The notes under the pieces are model-generated. The model was not told where the DNA came from and made no database searches. It saw only the letters and a program-made list of their open reading frames with translations. A stretch of DNA of 64,000 bases from Sipunculus nudus (taxonomy: Eukaryota; Annelida; Sipuncula; Golfingiida; Sipunculidae), in contig CM049311.1 in assembly GCA_026874595.1 (NCBI GenBank), positions 46,315,676-46,379,675 on the forward strand. Reading direction: 5' to 3'. The first letter of the stretch is position 1. Every line of letters begins with the position of its first letter. A program made the position numbers and the translations under genes. This document shows positions 36,772 through 47,018 of this stretch, one piece after another.

Positions 36772-38241
36772 TCGAACCTGTCTAATTCGACCACCCAAGG
36801 GACTGGGCAAAGTGGTCGTAATAGACAGGTGGTCGTATTTGACAGGTTCTGAACAATAGGAACTTTACAAACTAGCTGACATGTATGACAGAAATATATA
36901 TATCAGACCATCTTTATGACTATAAATAAAAACATATTTGCAGAAGGGAACGATCTTGGTGTTACATATGTTTTGTAATTGCACGCAAATGTACTTGTAC
37001 TTATGTGTAATATGATGTAATGCACTGAATAGATAAAAGACAGATCACAGAGGCACAGATAAAAGATTAACTTCAGGGTACCTCCATTTATGTGGATTAA
37101 TAAGTCGTGTAAGTCAGTCACGATGCCCGCCTGGGGCTCCAGGCCAAGGTTCGGCCCAGGGTCCCAATAATCACCAGTCTGTGCTCCGTACACACGCACA
37201 CCAGTAAAACAAACAGCAGCGGTGCAAGTGGCCACAGTTTCACGCATGTTCAATCAACCGACCGGGCAGCGCTGGTCAGTGAGAAGCACAAAGAGTGCCC
37301 GCATTAGGCAGGTTATTTAATTAATTATATGTCACTTTGTTCAGGAAAAACTGCTCGTAATCCGTAATAGCCAGATGGTCGTATTTCCAAGGTTTTATCT
37401 ATAGATAATATAACGGAATTTTAAAAGGGACTGATATCTAGTGGTCATAATAGCCAGGTGCCCGCTTCTCACAGGTGGTCGTTCAGACAGATTGGACTGT
37501 ATAACATACTTTTTCAGAAATATCCCATTCAAAATACATAGGAAATGCTTACAGATACATATAAAAAAGTATGTGCATGTACCATTTGATTAACGGGCTA
37601 AACATTGATACAAAATAAGATTAGATACAAAGAAATTATAAAAACACAAAATCAGCAGCAATGGCCCACTTAAAAAAAATTCATAGCTAAACTTCCTGCT
37701 TGAATTTTTTTCTGTCCCATACGATCTGCCAGTGGATAAAATTCAATGTTAAAAAAAGAACAGCCATCGTTTGCTGGGGTGATGAAATCATGATGTATTA
37801 TTTACGTTAACGATGAATTATTTAGATGTGCGCTTTATTTGTATTTGAAGGTTACTGGACAAGACCAAAGATAAGGACATAGAACAACACCCGGACATAT
37901 ATATTAACAAGTACTCCCCTCAAATCGAAAGGAATGGAAATTTGGGTCTTGAAGAAATGAAGTCACAACGCAACAAAAATGATATCAGTAAGAAAAATGA
38001 TGAGAAAAAACAGCTACAACATTCCGATACCGGCCAATTTGATTCATCTGGACACGTATCATCAAAGAGTGTAGAAGTAAACCGATCTGGTGACAAATAT
38101 AAACAGACCGCATTAGTTTATGATAAAGGACTGCCCACGCCGGGAGGAATGGGAAGCAAGCATGAAGGACTCTATCTTCAGTTATCAGCCCATAATGAAG
38201 GTCATCATGACATCATATCCCAGGATGCACAGCGCCACTAA
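26955..38241 (+). CDS. Gene 2: SUEL-lectin-like / CUB type I receptor without kringle
   Basis: The model has seven exons: 26955-27039, 28783-29181, 30213-30569, 30909-31002, 33060-33355, 34832-34910 and 37851-38241. They total 1701 bp, 566 residues plus stop, with matching phases. Order: signal peptide 1-28, SUEL/Gal-lectin-like 29-161, CUB 162-280, Cys segment 281-311, Ser/Thr stalk 312-410, transmembrane 411-436, tail 437-566. It is a paralogue of genes 1 and 3, but I found no kringle exon in its 1.7-kb first intron, and the tail is diverged: it keeps IYINKYS and LYLQL but has no YQDL-x7-YQAL pair. It is likely a membrane receptor with altered ligand range and signalling. The frame is intact, so I do not call it a pseudogene. 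Confidence 0.85.
27233..27268. repeat. (AT)n microsatellite
   Basis: An AT run of about 18 units in gene 2 intron 1. Confidence 0.93.
28321..28368. repeat. (TA)n microsatellite
   Basis: A TA run of about 24 units in gene 2 intron 1. Confidence 0.93.
28783..29181 (+). CDS. Gene 2 exon 2: SUEL/Gal-lectin-like domain with basic-site insert
   Basis: A 399-bp phase 1-1 exon (residues 29-161): FTKTVCT, LTCPYN, TSFG, insert, C-x6-C, YQHCKAQADCVLNA and SDYLTVDFQCLP. The eight Cys match the SUEL pattern. The insert at residues 78-94 is preceded by a perfect RKKR and ends in the weaker dibasic HKR. The YGR and DPC sugar-binding signatures are not kept. The acceptor TTTTATTGTAG and donor CCAG|GTGAGG are good. 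Confidence 0.87.
29450..29945. repeat. Degenerate repeat cluster, TTGACGGNGATATAAC type
   Basis: Irregular repeats of TTTGACGGTGACGTAAC / GGGGTATAC-like words every 30-45 bp, in the intron between the lectin-like and CUB exons of gene 2. Confidence 0.55.
30213..30569 (+). CDS. Gene 2 exon 3: CUB domain
   Basis: A 357-bp phase 1-1 exon (residues 162-280): VIDVCSS, YDTDSYGYLVSSRYPRQYY, CVCTLET, FEMEFLDFDLEYDDGCAFDSVTVS, RFCGTL, FRFSTDDS and GFWI. It has four CUB cysteines plus the family-specific C-x-C. The usual Tyr before the C3-loop Asp (YDYV) reads FDSV here. Confidence 0.93.
30909..31002 (+). CDS. Gene 2 exon 4: conserved membrane-proximal Cys segment
   Basis: A 94-bp exon (phase 1 in, phase 2 out) encoding SADDGSDRPLQVTCG, then Asn/Thr/Ser residues. 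The core DGSxRPxxVxCG is shared with genes 1 and 3. The sequon NTT and the NSS next to it could be N-glycosylated. Confidence 0.85.
31540..31910 (-). repeat. Inverted copy of the 62-kb repeat family
   Basis: Reverse-complemented, this stretch shows the same ordered blocks as 62440-63450: ATTTCAGGCTGAT, GAGATATGAG, and the CAGGTGGCGCCACCTG core. It lies in gene 2 intron 4. No coding capacity is seen. Confidence 0.6.
33060..33355 (+). CDS. Gene 2 exon 5: Thr-rich stalk
   Basis: A 296-bp exon (phase 2 in, phase 1 out; CCAACAG acceptor, ACAG|GTAAAT donor). About 99 residues rich in Thr and Ser, with runs such as TTITTRTPTTTAITTE and no Cys. It is the counterpart of the mucin-like stalks of genes 1 and 3 at the same intron phases. 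Confidence 0.83.
34832..34910 (+). CDS. Gene 2 exon 6: transmembrane helix
   Basis: A 79-bp exon encoding GLIVGIAAGGLFFLILAAIG, then TVVLCK. Same length and phases as the TM exons of genes 1 and 3. The donor is AGAA|GTAAGT. Confidence 0.92.
34970..35030. repeat. Short tandem duplication
   Basis: CAGGCAAAGTCAAAGTGCAT and a few following bases occur twice, about 31 bp apart, in gene 2 intron 6. Confidence 0.8.
36707..36768. repeat. (AT)n microsatellite abutting a transposon end
   Basis: An AT run of about 31 units that stops exactly where the inverted-terminus element at 36769 begins. Confidence 0.93.
36769..37499. mobile_element. Tc1/mariner-type (pogo/Tigger-like) non-autonomous element
   Basis: The left end is CAGTCGAACCTGTCT and the right end, reverse-complemented, is CAGTCCAATCTGTCT (13 of 15 matching). 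TA lies outside both ends, fitting the TA target of Tc1/mariner elements. Sub-terminal GTGGTCGTAATAGACAGGTG words are repeated inside both ends. The element is 731 bp with no transposase frame, in gene 2 intron 6. CAGT-starting TIRs are typical of the pogo/Tigger branch. Confidence 0.78.
37851..38241 (+). CDS. Gene 2 exon 7: diverged cytoplasmic tail
   Basis: The terminal exon (GAAG acceptor, TAA stop) encodes residues 437-566. It keeps DIYINKYSP (matching DVYTNQYYS of gene 1) and LYLQL, and has a DTGQFD...SKSVEV stretch that parallels DTGYLDPQSIEV with the Tyr replaced. It has no YQDL/YQAL pair and no C-terminal Y-x-N-V. It is Lys- and Asp-rich. The signalling output should differ from genes 1 and 3. 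Confidence 0.85.
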
Positions 38242-40529
38242 CATTTCAAATTCCAGATATTTGTGGGCACGACCACGCAGTCATACACAAGTCATAACTT
38301 CAAGTTTGTTTTAAATTTTATAAGATCTCTGGTCCATTGTATTGCTGTATATAAATGCTCTGTAAAAGCCTTTCACATTGTTTTTTATTTCTTGTACACG
38401 TGAAAAGCTGGTCTCTCGAGACTGCAGATTTGCCCCATTCCTTATTCTCAAATTTTAACTTTCCATTTTTGATCACATGAATATGGGTCTGTTATTACAG
38501 AAATCGGTCATACTTAACGCCTACAAACCATACGAGTCCAACTGCAAATTGATACAGTCGGCCAAAATTCCAAGTTAGTGGACTACCGATTACTTCTGGT
38601 GTCACTTTATATTTCTAAACGAATTCTCTCCTTATCATTAAACTAGCTGATAAACCGGGTATACCGGGCTTTTTACCGGGATTGGGGATATATATAAACT
38701 GAGATATGGAATGCTGGCTAATTTTTTTATTCTTAAAGTTAAAAGAAAATATAGTTTTTCAGTGGGAAAATGTCTCAATAAGATATGTACAATTTTTTTT
38801 TACATTAATTTTGTGGCGCTGTGCTCGTGGCAAGAAAATCATACCCCGGTATAATGTTTCCGAACCGGAAAGAGACGCGGGGGCATTCAGGTTTTCGATA
38901 ATATTTTACTATAGTTTCTATCGTTGGACGTATAAAGAATATGTTCATGTGAGGAACAAATGAAATATTTATCAAATGTTCGTTGCAAGGAAACTGTTCC
39001 TAAAGAAAGAAACAGAAATGTGCATATACCTCGTAAGTAGCAGAAGCGGACCCGATGGGACTCCATGCAGAGGGTCCGTATCCCATTTTCAGCCGCCGCG
39101 TTTTTTTTTTCATCGTATCAGACTAACTTTTAAGCCTGAAACCCCCGCCACCACCCCACCCCACCTCACCCAACCCCTGTTCCTGACATTGGGACCTTGA
39201 ATTAGGTTTTGTCATTAATCCTCCTCGGTTGAAGTCTAAGTTTCATAAAGCGAGAGAAACATGTGTTTTTAACCTTTAATTACCACGCACGTGGGTGAGA
39301 GCCTGGGTCAAATGTAAGGCCAGACATGCTCAAATCCCTCACTGAGTGCAAGCGTTATATTCATATGAACAATACTCTTAATCGTGTGTTTGAATTTGAG
39401 TTACCACGATGCACTTATTCCGGTAATTGCCGAAGGCAGTTCGGATCTGCTCGGTCTAACCTCCGCGCAAGCCAGTATAAACGGAAAAATCACTCAAAAT
39501 TATATGTGCATTAAAATTTATTTCTTCTCATATCGCCTATGTCACTGCGGGGATAATAACCTTTAAAATGAGGTATGGCACAGTGTCATACACAATGCGG
39601 TTTCAGAGAACTTTGAGGACAAAGGTGGAGCGAATTCCTTTTATAAGTATTAGACTAGAAATATACACGCTCAAGAACATAGGGCTCCGACATGTGGGCG
39701 GTCCTTTATGTGGGATGTTCCCAAAACTTGTTTTTCATTCTTCTCCGGTATACGGCCCATACCCCCAGGTTCATTCGAGCAGAAATCCCCCCCCTTACCC
39801 CAAACCCGTGTTTGCATTCACCTATTCGGCCCTTATCCACAGGTACATTCGTGCATAAGTGACTCTTCATTTGTGAATATTCCTGGAACTTATTCCTGAA
39901 CTCTGATCATGAGACGAATCCACACTGAAATCTAATCGAATCTTCCTTAGGACATCCCCAATATTTCTTAAAATTACTTGAGCCTTCTTTAATTATTGCA
40001 TGATTGGTGTTGTTAAGAAAAACAAACAAACACCCACACAAACAGACACGAACGCACAAATGAACTGGATGGCCGAATAAACTCCTGGCGGAGGAAATAA
40101 TCACACAATTGAACAATTCATAATTAAACAACTGATCTGTGCACATAATCCGTGGGGCATGATACCAAAAACCTGTGACCCCTGGCCCGAACATCACCTG
40201 AGAACTTATAATGTTAAAATAGGTGCCACCAGTCTTATTTCACTAAGCCATTAAGAATAAACATGCATAGCATGTACGGCATATATAACTTGTGAAAATA
40301 ATTAAAAATTATAGGTAGCGCCACTAGCCACTAAGCATGGCACATCTCATGGCATTTTGTGCAATAATTATGCAGATACTGGAGCTCTAGAATGGATTTT
40401 TATTAAAAATGGTCTGATTATGTTGGAATTTCACCTTTGTTTATTACATTTTGATAATACTTTCCATGATGAAAAATTTATCATCCACAGACATATATAC
40501 CAGCGTATACTCAGCAAATAGTCTCATAC

Positions 40530-40578
<49 letters not shown>

Positions 40579-42701
40579 TCCAAAAGACCTATCTCTGAAA
40601 GTAAGCATAACAAAATTCAAGGCAGTCGATACATTGGTTATTGACAAATCAAATCTTTAAAGCCATGATTCACCCAGTTAATCTTAACAATCATTCATAG
40701 TACAATTTTATGGCATTTGCGATAAATTGTAAGAACTGGTTCCTATGATTTGTTAAACTTTTTAAGATGACTGTTATATTTGTCTATCTGCACCAAGAAT
40801 TTTTTTTAATTAAACTACATGATTGCCGAACAAATGCTGTGACAGGCGTTTCTTTGTAAACAAAAAAAGCACTAAATTTCCAATTAAGTTTAATGACAAA
40901 TAGGAGAATAGGTGGCGCACCTGGTCTTAAGCAAAACGGGGAAAAAACTACTGTACAAGATAAATTGCATACGAATTGTTAGAAAGTTCAACCGTTATTA
41001 AGAATTCATAACTGTATATGTTACTGAAATGGCGAATTTAACAACTGTATGTGATATTTTGGAAGATTTAGTTGGTTCGATTCCGTGATATAACAACGTG
41101 TGTGTTTGAATCAGACTCATTGCATTAATCATATGGTCCACTGAAAAATAACCGTTCTGCAATATTGAATGCATCTGGCTCCAAGGCAAAAGAGTACGAC
41201 ATAGGGTTTGTGGGCGTCACAATCTAATCTACAACAATGCAACGCACACCATGACAGAAAGTAAAGTGTACAACTTAAGCATTTTTAATAATACGGCTAA
41301 AATGTTACGGCAAATCAATTAAAGTATTATGTCATCTTAAAAACGGGTAGCAAGCAACCGTCAACTGTTTATCCGCTCAATAAGTGGGGGTAACTTGAGA
41401 TGTTCGGATGCGCAAAAACATAGAAATTGAATCATGTAGTGCCACCAGTCTTCAGTGAAATGTTTTTCCGATTTTCTCGCAAAATTTAAAATATCCAGGT
41501 TGAGGTCACTCTCAAAGAGGTTGAGATCACTGAGTTCATGGCCTATATGAATGAGGCGTCTTGAAATAAATTCCTCAAGTAATTCTTAAGTGTAAAACTT
41601 ACAATGATCTTAACTACAAGTAATAGAAAATTGAAGTGTAAAAAAAAAAAAAAAAAAAAAAAAATGGATCTCTCTCTCATATTTAAGGTCCTGACCCAAA
41701 ATTCCTTAATTATCCTACTCATATTAATTAGATCTGGAATAAAGTAACGGCCTTTGGTTCAAAGAAGCGAGGATGAAGAGTAAAACTGACCGAAAAGGTA
41801 GAACTTATAATTATATTTGGTAACATGCATGGTGACATGTGCGTATGAATTAAATATCACAGTTGTACTTCACCGCTAAACCGATGACTCGGGTCTGTTC
41901 GCGAAGTGAAGAAAAAAATAATTACTATTATTTTAATTAACTCCTGTGCGTTATTAGGATTAAAAATTGGACATTGGGTATCACGTGATACTGAACAGAT
42001 ACAGATTTAATTCTCATACCAGGATGGAATTATTATCTTAAGCGCCCTGTTATACATGACTGCTAATTACATATCTTTACAAATGCGGCTAATACATGTT
42101 ATAACCTATATGTGAATATCTCATTCTTATAAAGAGTTATGAGAACCATACCAGTAACCTTGTTATATCCTTCACAACAAATAACATATGCAAACATGGG
42201 TTTAAACGCATTACTCCACACAATCGTATTAGAGCCCTATGGCGTGTGTAGTTATGGTGACAAAGTGGATAAAATGCGATATACACCATGACATTATGTA
42301 ACATATGTATACACTCATTGCCAAAGTACAAGTCCAGTCTCGACCGTCAGAGGGTGAGCGCTCGGGCGTGAACGCTAAATGAACGATCGTAGGCAGGTCT
42401 ATACGTTGATCATGCCTGACCGTAACTTGCTTGTAAAGGACTCATATACAGGCTTAATATTAGATGAACGTGTCTCTTGTTTGTACTGGAGCGGAGGTGC
42501 TTAGGCTGTATTTGGAATGCTTATATATTTTCCGATTGGGATTTCATTTCATTTACGTTTGCAAACCATAAAAAATAAATTATTTTGCAAACAAAAGCAT
42601 AGATTGATTGTAAATGAAAATCAGCAAATTTATCGGTAAATCAAACCACGAGAACTAATATTTCACATAAAAAGTGAGCACTACCTGTAGACCAAGACAG
42701 T
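38242..42701. other. Intergenic region between genes 2 and 3
   Basis: No exon was found. It holds the gene 2 3' flank (a weak ATTAAA at 38637), dispersed GGTGGCGCCAC-type repeat fragments near 40313, 40910 and 41434, (AT)n at 40531-40575, and a poly-A run at about 41640-41664. Two similar GCCCATACCCCCAGGTTCAT / GCCCTTATCCACAGGTACAT segments lie at 39744 and 39830. Confidence 0.6.
40531..40575. repeat. (TA)n microsatellite
   Basis: A TA run of about 22 units. Confidence 0.93.
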
Positions 42702-42789
42702 ATGGTGATGTCATCAGAAAACCACAGTGTGTTGAGGCTTTTGCTTGCGTTGATGGTTTTACATCGCGGCAACACTTTTTCTGAACATG
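42702..42789 (+). CDS. Gene 3 exon 1: signal peptide
   Basis: 29 residues plus one base: MVMSSENHSVLRLLLALMVL, then HRGNTFSEH. The donor is CATG|GTGAGT. A second in-frame ATG (codon 3) could also start translation; the first keeps the same length as gene 1. Confidence 0.83.
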
Positions 42790-43220
42790 GTGAGTGTTTC
42801 TGTTGTTATTTCTGCACAATATTTATTCATGTTCCCTACGATAATTCAGATGGTAGATGATAGTTGTGGGTTAGGCAGCGGAATGCGTTAAACACACACG
42901 CTTGATTAAGTTGTTCACAATTACGCAATTACTTTGAAAGTGATGTTAAATAGTTATACATGGGTAGCGTTTTCAGTTATGACTGAATTATATCATATGG
43001 CATATTATGGTATGGCGTACATATTGTAGTAAATTAAAAATAATATGCATGTTGGAACTGAAATATAACTTGCGTTATGTCTGTATCGTTTAATGCATTG
43101 ATGGAATCTTGCCTTTTTAATTATGTGGTAGGTAATATAAAACTAGGTATATTCTCATATAGGTGTTAAAAAATATTAATGTCAAATTTTGTAAGCTCTA
43201 TCTGAAAATGAATCACCTCG

Positions 43221-43274
<54 letters not shown>

Positions 43275-46200
43275 AGTAAGGAATCGTTAACCATGATATA
43301 TAAAGTATTACTAACTAATATCATTGTATAAAAATTCGTGTTTACTTTGATTTCCTTTGGTCTGAGGTATATCATCATCTACTACCTTTAACAGAAAATT
43401 AATTGTACCCCGCACTTTGGCTGCATTCTGCTCTTTTGTGATTTAGAGTCAAATGTATCGTTTATTATTTTGTGACCAACAGAATGTAAAGTCACGGCCA
43501 AGGGGCAGGAGTATGACGGCCAGATCAGTTACACAAAAAGCGGACGTCAGTGTAAGAAATGGACACAGACGTGGTACGGTACGACCAACCAGGACCTTGC
43601 CACCCTGTTCCCTTATGGTGACATTAATCATAATTTTTGTCGCAATCCCGGAGGATCCAAAGATAGGCCATGGTGTGTACTAGAAAATTCACACAACAAC
43701 ACGTGGTTCGAGTACTGCGACATCAGGTTCTGTCGTAAGTATGCTGAATTACCCGTCACAACACATATCACGTCACTACGTACCGGTTAAATTATCAGTC
43801 TAATTATAATTAGTATAACGATGATCACGTGATACATGCCATGGGGCGTTTTAGCTGAGAGAATGTGATGGGAAATCTAAAGGAGTACAGCATCAGCCTA
43901 CCCCCTCGGCACACTCGCATACTCACAACCACCACCACTCCCCGAAAATGGATTTATGTTCAAAATATCGTCTATGGACTATACCTCATTCACTGCCACT
44001 TCTGACTGAGCGGACAAAACTCCTTCCCAGAATGTTAAAACTTCCTCCACTCCCACTGAATACTGTGGAATATATATTTTGGTTATACGAAAATAGTTTG
44101 TTCAATTTTTAATAAGTTATATTTTACACGTTAAAAGTAATTTAAATCACTTCAATTTACCCTTGATTCTAACAGGTATCATTTATCTTTATTCATCTTA
44201 CAAGGGGAGCTGTCTGTTAAAGTGATTTTATCAATGTTTTCGCTCTGTTGGTAAGTGTTCATAAACTACATTGAATTCAGTGTATTTAGTTTTGGTCGGT
44301 TCAAATGAATTAACAAATAATGCCTGTAGAAATGGAGTCGATATAATTAACATACCATTATTTCATTAATTTCCATGTTAAACATCAATCTCAGACAGTA
44401 AACTGTTGGCATTAGTGGTGTGCCGTTGAATCGATTACCTCGATGTTGGTCGTTTTCTTTTACAATCGATTGAATAGGTTTCATTTCTGTCTTATTGATC
44501 ACAGGCGATTATGAATGTAAATGCAAGTAGCCATTAACCAGAAAAAAATGATCTAATGCAGTCAGTAGCGAAAAGCATTAAAACTAAACCTTGAGCAGCG
44601 AACAAGGGTCAACAACTCGGCCATTACTTTCAACGTTATGTACAAGTCAGATTGAATTTACTTGCTCAGCATATTATTGATAATTCTAAAAAGCAAATTT
44701 ATGGTAAATTAGAAGGACCATAAATTAATCCCATCCATCCTTGAACATGATTGTACAACATATTCCCACCAATCAGGATATGTTCCTTGTTGGCTTTTCT
44801 TCATGGTACCAGTATATTGTGTGTATTATATGTATGTTTGTCTGCAGCTAGACAGTTCACCAAGACAGTCTGTACACAGGCGGATGCGGAAATGATGTTA
44901 TCCTGCCCATATCCACAGCGAGGCCGGAAAAACCTCCTCTACGTCAACAAGGCCTTGTTCGGAGCATACGACCAGGTGACCGGCAGCGGGTTCTCAGAGA
45001 TCACATCCACTACTGTCGGTTATAAACGGAAGAAACGTGCGATGTCGTCTGTTCTAAACAAAGTATTCAAAAGCTGGTTCAGATCAGACGCACGAGCAGT
45101 GAACAAAGTGAAACGGTCCTCAGATTATCAAGATAGCCTGGCTCCAACTTACGACCCTTCCTGTCGACATTTCAATAGCATCTACTGCACCAATAATGCT
45201 TCAGTGGAGTTGTACAAACACTGTATGACAAAAGAGGAATGCTGGCTAAACGCAGAGGTTACGGCAGTAAGGAAATGTCAAACAGTCAGCGATTACCTGA
45301 ATGTCAAATACGAATGCCTGCCAGGTGAGTTGTATTAATATTTACGTCATATTTCATTCATAAGACAACAAATCATCAGTGGTACATTTCAACAGTGACC
45401 GTATAAAAGATGAGCAATATATGCAAGTTAAATTCATCAGTACACAAAGCAAGAGTTAGCATGGTTTATCAACACTTAAGTCAAAATTCCACGATTTCTA
45501 TTCACTGTTTATCAATCCAGTTTTAAATAAGCAAAGCTTCAGTGTTTTGCGTAGTCTAACCCAGCACTAAGAAATTAACAAGCTTTTTCGTTAATGTGTA
45601 CAGGAAATACTCACGAATTTGGCGAAAAAAAAAAGAATTAGATCCTGAAAACTGAACATTTCAGACTGAAAAAGTTCAGGCTCTATTTGAGCGTCATCTA
45701 TACGATATCGCCTATACAACGAGTTCCAGTTGGTTTGGTTGAATTGTTCCACATTTTGCATTCGTTTAAAAATGTTTATGTTGTTAGTTTGCACCGGAAG
45801 ACGCCTCGGGCCCAACAGTTCTTCATGTTACCGGTACTGACATTCATATTTAGTGAAAGAGTCAGGTTTTCATGGATACTGCTTGCTGAGAAAAGTCGGG
45901 TATTGTTCGACACATAAAAAGGCCCAAAGATCTAATTTACAGTATGTTTGTTAAAACGACTACCGTTTTTTTTAATGAAAAGTAGCATAATCGATCTGCT
46001 TTGTGTAATCTTTTAAATATACCCTAGCTTTTTAAGCTCACCTGGCGTGTACGCGCATGTTGAACACCAGTCCTAATTGTTTATGTAAATATGCAATACC
46101 ACCGTTTCATGGATGATAAACATTTGTCTTGGCCACTTTTAGGCAGTGCAGGAGATCTGGTGGACGTGTGTTCAGACACTTACTATGAGACCGATACATA

Positions 46201-46957
46201 CGGTTATCTGGTGAGCCCCCGGTATCCGCACAGACCCTACGGGTCCGATCTCTCCTGTGTCTGCAAGTTGGAGACCACAACAGATGGCTGTTTTGAAATG
46301 GACATCTTGGATTTCGACGTTGAGTACGAAGAACGCTGTAGTTACGATTACGTGTCTATCACAACTAAAGACGAGTCCAAGAGGATCTGTGGAAAACATG
46401 AAGGCAGGCAACTCCGGATTTTCCCCCACTATGACGCTATCTTCAGGTTCTCCTCGGACGAAAGTCTACCCGGTCGGGGATTTTGGATTAAGTTTAGATG
46501 TAAGTAGTCAACAGGAAGGTTAAAGTTGGTAAAACTACTTTTTTTTGGTATTATTTCCACACGATTTTAAATTACAACACCCACAGGTAGGAATAATAAT
46601 GCACATATAGTTTGCTAATTATGGTGTGCTCATTTTCTTTTCCTCTTCAGTAATCCACAAGTCTGAGCATCAACCATATTTCTTTTCAGTAGATTGTTGT
46701 CAAATTTTATTTAGGAACACTGGCTTGTGATTCGACTAGGAGTATGATACTAATCTCATACTTTGATAAATGAATGAGGTGATCTTGATGATAATTAATA
46801 ATTCTACAGAAAGCTATATCGGTTATTTGCTGTGTTTATCTTATATAAATGACGGTACCTTAACCAATGTGAGGCAGAAGCCTGCCTGCTGGCTCCCATT
46901 ATGTATTATCGCACATCTATAACATAATAAATAGTTTAAGTTTTTCAAATATTTTAT

Positions 46958-47018
<61 letters not shown>

